This document shows, piece by piece, positions 56,401 through 64,000 of a DNA stretch of 64,000 bases. The DNA lies in contig JAHEWK010000002.1 of NCBI GenBank assembly GCA_020740775.1, forward strand, positions 4,588,001-4,652,000. Reading direction: 5' to 3'. The stretch's first letter is position 1; each line of letters starts with the position of its first letter. A program made the position numbers and the translations under genes. The DNA comes from Ilyonectria destructans (Eukaryota; Ascomycota; Sordariomycetes; Hypocreales; Nectriaceae). The notes beneath the pieces were generated by a model. The model saw only the letters and a program-made list of their open reading frames with translations. It searched no databases and had not been told where the DNA came from.

Positions 56401-56653
56401 GTAACTTACTCATCATCTTAAGGGAGCTAACAGAAGTTAGATTAGTTTAGTTTAAGGACTACAGCCTAACCATCCTGTCCAGAATTAGTCGCACTATATC
56501 TCCTTACGGGAGTGAAGAGGAGGCGGCGAGATGAGATGTAATATCAGTTTAAGTTATCTTACTACAGATCTATCAGCAATATTCTAGTAAAACAACTAGC
56601 ACCTAGTCTCTACTTGGGCTCGCTAATGTACTATCTACACTCCGACATATCCT

Positions 56654-57928
56654 TCAGTTTGATTTTAACTTGAGTTCTCCAAAAGACAACTGCGGGTCAA
56701 ACTGCGAGATGTCTGTTTCTGTTGGGCTCACCCCGTAATCCCACACCGTATAAAAGTTTCGCAGGAAAGGGGTGCCAATCAGGGTGAAGCCGGGTGAGGC
56801 GCCACCTTCGAAAGGCGGCCAGCATGCATCATCTCTATACGCAAATCCCGGACGGCGTAGTTGGTCTCCCCTTAGAGTCACCACTTGTGGATCGCGGTAG
56901 TCACCGAAGCTAAACGAGAGTGACCACGACGAATTGAACTCGCTGCAAAGGGGTATATGCTCGCCGTTCAGAATGGCTGTGTAGTTCATGCCTATCGATT
57001 CGTAGACCTTGAGGTTTTCTTCGTCGGGTAGGGTAATAGACCCAGCGCCCGTATCGAAAACGACGTTGCCAATGTCGAAGTCCGTCCTGGTCTGAATCTC
57101 AATGCCATTGACTCTCTTAGTCCCATTAACGGCTAGTATCGTGCTGCGCCAGACATCATACCCTCCGTCAATACGAGTGATGGGGATCGTGACTAGCTCA
57201 CCCTCGACGTACTCACTCTCCTTAGATGCGCCGATGGTCAATACTCCATCGCCTGGCTGGCCTTTGGTGTCGTTGAACTCAGTACCGTAGTAAATCCCGA
57301 ACTTCGCCGCATCAAGATGGCCTTCCGCCATGAGCGTCTCGACCACTGTGTTGGCACCGCCATCGATGATGGAGCTAAAAGCGAGACCCATGAAGCCGTC
57401 CGCGGCCAGTGCCGCCCAGTTGCTCTCGTTGGCTGCAATGAAAGTCTGGTTCCAAACCAGGTCGCCGGTCTTCCACACTTCAGACACTGCGGGGCCGGCA
57501 GTTGTGCCTCCCAAATAAGGGATGTTCGCATAGCCGCCAGTGTAGTGACCTGTAGTTGAACCGTTGATGTTGTAACCAACACGATCGTATCTAGTGAGCT
57601 GTCAGCGGCATGTAGCGATGTGAAGTTCAATTACATGAACGCACCCGCTCCCATTGGGACATGTATCCGTACAAGTGCCATCAACTGCCCATGATGACGC
57701 GCTTCCAGTGTCAAAAAGAAGGCGGTAGGTTTTGGCAGGCGTGCCGATGGCGAACTCGACGGTTTTCTACCAGGCAAGTCAATTTGAGCATAATCACTTC
57801 CACTGCTTCAGTGTTTTACTCACGTAGCCGTTATCCACAATAATAGGCAAGTCAAGGGAAGCGGCCGCCGCTATAGTGAAGCACGATGCGGACACAGCGG
57901 CGAAAAAGAAATGAGTAAACGGAGGCAT
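56654..57928 (-). CDS. Secreted pepsin-type aspartic protease
   Basis: A 387-residue A1-family protease in three exons (57928-57824, 57766-57645, 57590-56654). The N-terminus (FFFAAVSASCFTIAAAAS) is a good signal peptide. The two catalytic motifs are DTGS (Asp54) and DTGAG (about Asp255). Also visible: the flap region with GSTTGHYTGGYANI, SEVWKTGDLVWNQTF, GFMGLAFSSI and the C-terminal GFTLIGTPFLRNFYTVWDYG. The pro-segment is very short: the mature-like KTVEFAIGTPAKTYRLLF begins at residue 36, so zymogen control may differ from classical pepsins. No GPI signal. A TATA-like box lies about 105 bp upstream. Flanked by an AT-rich block and a broken phospholipase gene, it looks like accessory genome. 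Confidence 0.88.
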
Positions 57929-58897
57929 CCTGGTGGTGTCTTGTCGATGGCTTTACTCCTGGACGACTAGACTGCAGGTAGATAAATTCCAAAAGGTCTA
58001 TGATGGGTCCGGATAAGATGGCTCGGCCCTTTATATATATTACTTCATCATAACGACGATCATTCCTCTTACCACGTAGAATACGAGCGGTGCTGGTGGG
58101 GCAATGTCATTTCGGGAGTTTGGGATGTTACTGCCGGACAAGGATAACCCGTCTGACATGGCTTGTGCATACGAGGTGGCGACTGTACGACTTCGTATTT
58201 TCAGTGTCCACAGTATGGTAGTAAACTTGCATAATCGCAGAACCTAGGATAGACAATACATTGCAGAAGGTACAAGAGAATAGTGGGCGAATTCCAGGAG
58301 AGTCTAATGGTTGTTGCTAATCGGATTGCAATATCTCGATTTTACTCAATATGTGACTCGTAGATTCTTAGTCCCCTGTTTTATTCGTGAGAGTCACTTG
58401 GAAATGAATGCTCTGAATTCCTGGATGTCAATTTGAGCGCCTTCGCTGGCATATTTGCTTCGAGCTAGTAACAGCAAGGCCAGTGCAGCATAAATCGTGA
58501 CCACCATCACTCTATTTATCTCTAAGAGGCCTGTCGCCTCGTACCTTGCACCAAACGCTATAAAAGAAGAAGACGACACGGAAATTTAATAGTCTTTACA
58601 CTTTATTGGACCTCAAAATAAAGTCATTGGGAGTGAGGACTAAATCTTGTCACTGCATACGGCCAAGTCCTCCATCTCCACAATCTTCCTTGGACACTCA
58701 CTCCTTAACAAGAGACCAACCGTTACTCTCTGGTCTACCCTACCATTAGCGCAGTAGGTCTCATGTACCCCATCTTATCCGGTATCACGTACTCGTTATT
58801 GTAGCAGTATGGTCGACCATATATGTATTATTCTATACTCCAGCTCTTAGTATGCTAATCTAGGGCTCCAGGACGCGACGCGGCAGAGGCCTTTTTC
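57929..58897. other. Intergenic region
   Basis: Protease promoter on the left. A 61-codon minus-strand frame (58394-58579) contains one hydrophobic stretch but no other support. No gene called. Confidence 0.5.
58030..58041 (-). promoter_or_regulatory. TATA-like element of the aspartic protease gene
   Basis: A TATATATAA-type string lies about 105 bp upstream of the protease start codon on the minus strand. Confidence 0.45.
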
Positions 58898-61059
58898 ATG
58901 AGACTGCACCGTGAAAAATTCATTGGAGAACCTCAATATGCATACAACACCGTGAGTCACGCCCGCCCTCAACATATGCCATTTGTTAACGAGCCAGTAT
59001 TGAGAATGATGCCGCGCACGTCGAGGCCCTTCATTTGCGGCGAGAGGGACAAGACACACTTGAGCAACAACAGTATGAGCAAAAGTGGCTTCCTGATTCT
59101 CGGAGCCTCAGGAGCGGAGCTTTACATGAACATGGAAGCAGCCTTGTTAATGACCCTGCGGGCCTTGAATGTGACAAACCTGAGAGGAGAGGTTTCTTCA
59201 TGAGGACTCTGAAGAGCTTTTGGCAAAACGTCATCAAGGCTGCATTCCCGGAGGCTATCCAGGACATCAAGATAATGTACGGCATGTCTGCACTCAAGAC
59301 GCTGGTCACACTGGAGACTAAGAATCCGCTGGTTCATCCAGAGATCGAAAAGGTCGCCAGGGTGCGTCGCGGATTAGATCTCAGCCCTGAGGAGCTGGCA
59401 TTCATCACGAAGCGGAAAGCCGTGGCAAAGGTGGCCTTCGCCGAGTATCTCAATCTCAACCCAGACTAAGTCCACCCGGATGATGTGCCTACCATCGCGT
59501 TCGGAGGTAGCGGCGGTGGTTTCCGCGCCATGATCGGGTGCCTGGGTTATGGCGCAGAGATGAAGACGTGCGGCCTCTGGGACTGCATATCATATGTCGC
59601 CGGAGTTTCTGGCTCGTGTTGGGCACTCACGGCTTACTATAGGCTCGGACAATGCAGCATGCAAGCAGTCATCGACCATTGCAAGACGAGGCTTTCACCA
59701 TATCACCCGCTGTCCGGTGAGGCCATTCGCGCCTGCTGAGTGCTCCCAGCGGATCAAAAAATCACGCTAGGTCCGCTAATTCAGAAGCACGAGACTGGCC
59801 TGGACATTGCCATGATGGATTACTATTCAGTGTTTACCACCGGTTGGATATTCTTCCAGGGTGACCTGGTGCAGCACCCGATCCCCAGCCCGTACAAGAG
59901 ACTTCTTGGCCAAGGCCATCGCACCTGGGACAAGTTGTCTAGCTTGCGTGAGCACATTGACGAGGGCCAAGAGCCGATACCAATCATGACAGCAATCCGT
60001 CATGAGCGACCAGGCGAAACATGGGCGCGAAAAGACCGTCCCTTTGAAGAGCCCCAGCAGGCAGCGGGTGTTCAGGTAGAGCCACCCGATGCCTGGTACC
60101 AGTGGTTCGAGATGACGCCTTACGAAGTTGGTTGTGACGAGATCCAGGCATGGGTGCCGACTTGGGCTTTTGGCCGCCCCTTCACCCAAGGCAGATCCAC
60201 GATGCAGGTTCCAGAGCAGTCGCTGGCTCTTCTTCTTGGACTGGCCACCAGCGCGCCTGCAGCTCCCCTCACATCTTACCTGTCTACCATCAACAGAAAT
60301 CTCCCGACTGGTTTCCTGGGCAAGTCGATTCGCAAGATTGCCCGGGGGGTGACTAGGTTCTGGGGCAAAAAGGGAACCGAGGAGTTTGAGAACCATCACC
60401 CTCTCCATGCTTGCGAGGAGCATAACTTTATGTATCGATTTTCCCCCGCCGAGACTAGTCAAAAAAGGCCCCCCGGCCTTGAGAACTCACCCACTATTCA
60501 ACTTATTGACAGTGGCATGGATAACAACTGTCCAACATACGTCCTACTTGATCCCCGGCGGGAGACCGACGTCATCATCAACATGGATGCATCCAGTGAT
60601 GTACAGAAGGACGCCTTCCAGGAGCGAGTTGATCAAATTGGCAGCCGCCGCGCTCTCAAGTTCACCAAGAGACGTTGGAACACACCCAGCCGGGACCCCG
60701 AAAACAACAATCGCTACGAGGGCATGTACGCTCAAGTTTACGACGGGACGCCTTGCGAGCGCCCTCACTTGGTGGTCGACTCATGTGGCCGAAGTGTTAC
60801 GAATCCTCCCGCCCCGGTCTTCCCCAATGAATGCACCATGGTTTATATGCCTTTGTTGCCGAATGAGGGCGTGATCCCAGACTTTGACCCGTCCACGACT
60901 AAATTCTCTGGCTCATACAACCTAGTGTGGGAGCCGCATCAGATTGACATGCTTGTGCAAGTGTGTAGGGGTAATTTCAAAGCTGGAGAGGCTGTAATTA
61001 AAGAGGTTATATACGAAGTGTGGCAGAAGAAGAAGCAGAAACGAAATACTTCGCTATAG
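58898..61059 (+). pseudogene. cPLA2-like phospholipase gene broken by two nonsense codons
   Basis: One long frame carries a group IV (cytosolic) phospholipase A2 / lysophospholipase catalytic domain. It contains the oxyanion motif GGSGGGFRAM (59503-59532), the nucleophile motif GVSGS (59602-59616) and LIDSGMDNNCP with the catalytic-type Asp at 60508. The frame is interrupted by TAA at 59467-59469 and TGA at 59737-59739; I found no intron that would remove them. Both can arise by a single C-to-T change (CAA to TAA, CGA to TGA), as RIP or deamination makes. The rest is well preserved, so inactivation may be recent. The 5' end is uncertain: an ATG at 58898 followed by an intron near 58951-59004 is one option; the frame itself is continuous from about 58990. 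Readthrough or assembly error are alternatives. Confidence 0.75.
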
Positions 61060-61450
61060 CAAGACACTGAATCTCCGGTTTCATCATATCTGGATTCTCA
61101 TCGTCAACGAGATTGATGTTATTCAAGTGCGAGAATTGATGTTTGAATATCGTTGATGCAGGTCAGGCCCGATCCAAGTGACAAATAGTAGGGATAACTG
61201 AGAAGTTGAGTCATCAGGGTGAGTGGGCGAAAAGCTTAGTTATGACTCAGATAGTAAAGCTTGCTTGAAGTTTATTGAAATGTAGGGTATAAATATCCCT
61301 TCTCATCCGTCGCCGTTACTTTGATCATTCTCTGTATTTTCCTCTTCACTCCATTCCTCACGCACTCAAGACCTTAACAAGGTTCTGGGCCGCCTCCGCT
61401 ACGTCGGGGCACACTGCCACCTCTTTCGTTATTCATACCTTTCAAACTCC
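61060..61450. other. Intergenic region, 2EXR promoter
   Basis: Short promoter region; TATAAATA at 61289-61296 lies about 155 bp before the next start codon. No gene seen. Confidence 0.55.
61289..61296 (+). promoter_or_regulatory. TATA-like element of the 2EXR gene
   Basis: TATAAATA about 155 bp upstream of the ATG, followed by a C/T-rich initiator-like region. Confidence 0.45.
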
Positions 61451-62476
61451 ATGTTTTCAATCATGACGGCCACATTCGATCGGTTCTCTGATCTGCCGAG
61501 CGAACTAAGAGACCAGATCTGGAGCTTCGCTCTTCGGACGGCTCGTCCAGGAGTACACATTTTTCGACTCTATAATTCTTATAAGGATGACCACGCTGGG
61601 GCCCACGATGTTGTCTCATTGCATTATTATTTCAATGGACATCGCCTCGCCGCACCTTTATGGGACCGATACTTTGATAATATCGACGCCAAGTATAGTG
61701 ATAGGAATGTGTCAACGTACCTGATTGATGGCGGACTTTGGACTGCTTGCAAAGAGTCAAGACTCGTAATGGAAAAGCATTTTCAAAGCTCAGAATGGAA
61801 CCATCAGCGGAAGTATAAGCGCAAAGATCTTATCGGCAAGGAGTGCCGGCACCTATTGAATATGCCAGCAACAGGCTACTTCTGTTGTGATGGCGGTGCT
61901 GCTCCTCATTACTTTACCGTTCTCCCGCACCAGGACCTTTTCGTCTTACAGCCAGAAAGCCTGGACAATATTGATTGGGATCGCATCAAATTTGACATCC
62001 CCATTGGATCAACTTTGAAGGGTTTCAAAGGGATTCGGCACCTCGCGATAGAATACAATCCGGAATGGGGGATACAGATGAGCAAGGCAGAACCGCACCA
62101 AGCAGATTTCCCAATCGTCCAGACACTCATCCAAGCCGCCTTTAATGCCGACCATGCGTGGAAAATATGGTTCATCGATCACAATCTGAAACGAAAGAAA
62201 GATTCTCCGGTTGTTGAGGAAAATACAAGCTGCTACGACACAAATGCATTTTATGCCAACGATAGAAAGTTCGTCGACGTCAAATGCGACTATAGGGCAA
62301 CGAGTTTAGATAACTGGCGGTACATTCAACAAGTGGGAGACGGATGCCGCCATGAGAGTTCAATCTATTTTGTACGGTCGCTAGTCGAGGAGATCAACGC
62401 CAGCATGGATCTGGATGACAGCGGGGCCGACGAAACTCCTTGTTCAGTTGGGCTTCTTGCCTGGGACAGCCTTTGA
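61451..62476 (+). CDS. 2EXR-family protein
   Basis: Single exon, 341 residues. The N-terminal FDRFSDLPSELRDQIWSFAL followed by RPGVHIFRL is the signature of the 2EXR family (PF20150), very common and expanded in filamentous ascomycetes; its molecular function is unknown. The remainder is a mixed-charge globular sequence with LWTACKESRLVMEKHF, CCDGG, GFKGIRHLAIEYNPEWG and a C-terminal acidic end. There is no membrane segment or signal peptide. Such genes are often lineage-specific and sit in variable regions, which matches the adjacent AT-rich DNA. Confidence 0.83.
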   Translation: MFSIMTATFDRFSDLPSELRDQIWSFALRTARPGVHIFRLYNSYKDDHAGAHDVVSLHYYFNGHRLAAPLWDRYFDNIDAKYSDRNVSTYLIDGGLWTACKESRLVMEKHFQSSEWNHQRKYKRKDLIGKECRHLLNMPATGYFCCDGGAAPHYFTVLPHQDLFVLQPESLDNIDWDRIKFDIPIGSTLKGFKGIRHLAIEYNPEWGIQMSKAEPHQADFPIVQTLIQAAFNADHAWKIWFIDHNLKRKKDSPVVEENTSCYDTNAFYANDRKFVDVKCDYRATSLDNWRYIQQVGDGCRHESSIYFVRSLVEEINASMDLDDSGADETPCSVGLLAWDSL

Positions 62477-62810
62477 AAGGTCACTAGCGGTGTGCATAGG
62501 TTAGGATATTAATAGTTTGAATCCAGAGATTATATCAAAAGAGAGATAGCAGAGAAAATGCCTTAACGAGTGCCGGGAGCTAGAGTTGGAGACATAATAC
62601 GAGAAAGGAACTGGCTGATAATGTAGCAGCTGTGCTTAGTCTGAACAGTTAGTTTAGAGTAGGTACTTTATTAGTGGGAGAGATTTTTAGTGCAGACTAT
62701 TTTGTTAGTGGGAGATACACTTAGTGCGGATAGAGCCCGTAACAGTAAGAGTCTGAGATACTCTAGAGTTCGAATTAAAAGGAGGTCCTGCAGCTAAGAT
62801 TAATAAGGGA
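62477..62810. other. 2EXR 3' region grading into repeat DNA
   Basis: No gene seen. Two imperfect direct copies of a unit of about 33 bp with TTAGTGGGAGA and TTAGTGC(A/G)GA cores lie at about 62665-62733, possibly the edge of a decayed element. Confidence 0.45.
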
Positions 62811-64000
62811 TTTAGTAAAAGGAAAAAGGTAAATACTTAATTAGATACTTCTGAATATAATAAGATATAAAGAAATAAGAATAAAGAGATAAAAGCTATT
62901 ATAATAGTTATTTAAATAGTAAAATAATAATAAAGACTACTTTAAAAAATTTAATTAAAAAAAGAAAGAAAATATATTCTTTTTAATAAAGATTAAGCTT
63001 ATTATTTAAGTAGTATTTAATTTAATAGGCTAAACTTACTATTATTAAATACTAAAATACTTATTAATTATAATACTAATAGGGGATATTATAATTTAAA
63101 AGGGATTTAATAATAATAGTCAGATAGTAAAAAGGTATATTTCTAATAATAATAAAATTAAAACTTACTTCTCTTCTTAATTAAAGGGATAATACTATTT
63201 AATTATTTAAGTTTTATCTTTCAGTTAGATAGTATATTAGCTAACTATTAATTTCTTATTTACTATTAGACCTCTATATATTCCCTCTATTATAAAATCC
63301 CTCTATTAATCTATAGTATTTTTATTAGGTAGTTAATAGTTTTTATTATAGAAATTATAAATACCTTAAAGTAGTTAATTTATTTAAAAATATTAAATTT
63401 TAATTATCTGGAAATAGTAAGTTTTAAAAATAGAAACTCTAATTATAGATAGAGTAATATTATTAATATTATTAGTAGTATTTATTAAGAAATTAAATAT
63501 ATTTATAAATTATAATATTAATTTCTAATTTTTATAGTATTTAAATTCTTATTAATTTAATTACTTTTTATTTAGAGAGTAATTATATTAAAAGTAATTA
63601 AGATTATATAATATAGTAGCTATATAAATATAGCTATATTTATTTAAATTTAATTTCTTTTTTTTTATTATTATTACTCTATAGGCCTATATTATTTACT
63701 ATTCTCTCTATTTATTTTTTTCTTTTTAATTTTTTTTTTTTTTATATATTATAGTATTTTTAATTTCTACTTACAGCTATATTTATTTAAAGTAGATATC
63801 TAGCTATACTTCTTAAAGTATCTTTTAGATTTTAATTTTAATTATTTTAGCTTATTTATCTCTATATAGAGAATTTATTAAAATTATAGATATTTAGTAT
63901 ATATTCTATTTTTATTCTATTTTATAAAATAATAAAGCTAATTAGTTTTAATTCTATATAGATTAAATTCCTTTTAACCTAAAGATAGTTTTCTACCTCT
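62810..64000. repeat. AT-rich RIP-like block 2, runs off the window
   Basis: About 1.2 kb of extremely AT-rich DNA with constant TA/AAT/TTA strings, no open frame and only scattered G or C. Typical of RIP-mutated transposon DNA or a gene-poor AT isochore in sordariomycetes. Original element not identifiable by eye. Confidence 0.75.

Larger units (their letters stand above)
55334..56653. other. Intergenic region with AT-rich, RIP-like block
   Basis: Normal composition to about 55980, then an extremely AT-rich block (about 55990-56400) built of TTTAG/TATTA strings, typical of RIP-mutated repeats. A decayed reading frame lies at its left edge (separate entry). The protease gene converges on it. 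Confidence 0.65.

Noticed and set aside
58394..58579. 61-codon minus-strand frame with one hydrophobic stretch
   Set aside because: Too short and isolated, no promoter or splice support; kept only as a note in the gap entry.
58898..59203. 101-codon frame at the 5' side of the phospholipase gene as a separate gene
   Set aside because: Only its first 18 codons could serve as a first exon of the phospholipase; the rest is a shadow of the phospholipase frame.
1..64000. CRISPR arrays, rRNA, tRNA genes and bacterial-type operons
   Set aside because: I looked for regular spaced repeats and tRNA B-box strings and saw none that fold convincingly; the window is a eukaryotic nuclear sequence. A tRNAscan run would settle the tRNA question.

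Overview
The window looks like nuclear DNA of a filamentous ascomycete (Pezizomycotina, probably a sordariomycete; I cannot place the genus). Genes on both strands are interrupted by short introns, mostly about 45-115 nt, with GT..AG ends and CTAAC/CTGAC-type branch sites. Promoters are rich in pyrimidines, and the gene families are typical of moulds: SSK1, a Rvs167 BAR-SH3 protein, Zn2Cys6 regulators, 2EXR and MARVEL proteins. Two very AT-rich blocks near the right end look like repeats mutated by RIP (repeat-induced point mutation). I support 24 genes and one broken gene. Exon coordinates were worked out by hand from splice signals and reading frame.

Left part (1-24 kb), mostly core functions: the end of the Golgi syntaxin SED5; an aldo-keto reductase convergent with a zinc polyol dehydrogenase; a KduD-like SDR; glucosamine-6-phosphate acetyltransferase GNA1; a large class-3 lipase; a cytosolic GH43 glycosidase; a CCDC97-like protein; the HOG-pathway response regulator SSK1; a mitochondrial ribosomal protein (mS45/Bot1 family); and an IphP-type phosphatase. 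The carbohydrate enzymes (AKR, polyol dehydrogenase, SDR, GH43) lie within 13 kb but do not form an obvious operon-like cluster.

Middle part (24-47 kb): a tiny three-exon Cys-rich protein; a MARVEL membrane protein; a disordered Ser/Pro-rich protein; Rvs167; a ZGRF1/Dbl2-like DUF2439 protein; two neighbouring proteins with only half of a zinc cluster (C-x2-C-x6-C), the larger one with 21-residue repeats and a C-terminal hydrophobic segment; and the wobble adenosine deaminase TAD2.

Right part (48-64 kb), accessory in character: a Dal5/TNA1-type MFS transporter, a divergent Zn2Cys6 regulator and a 3-hydroxyacyl-CoA dehydrogenase. Six copies of the palindrome CGGATCCG (a CGG inverted repeat with a 2-bp spacer) lie in the non-coding DNA of this trio, which suggests a self-contained regulon. 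Then come an AT-rich relic, a secreted pepsin-like protease, a cPLA2-like gene with two in-frame nonsense codons of the kind RIP makes, a 2EXR protein and about 1.2 kb of extremely AT-rich DNA.
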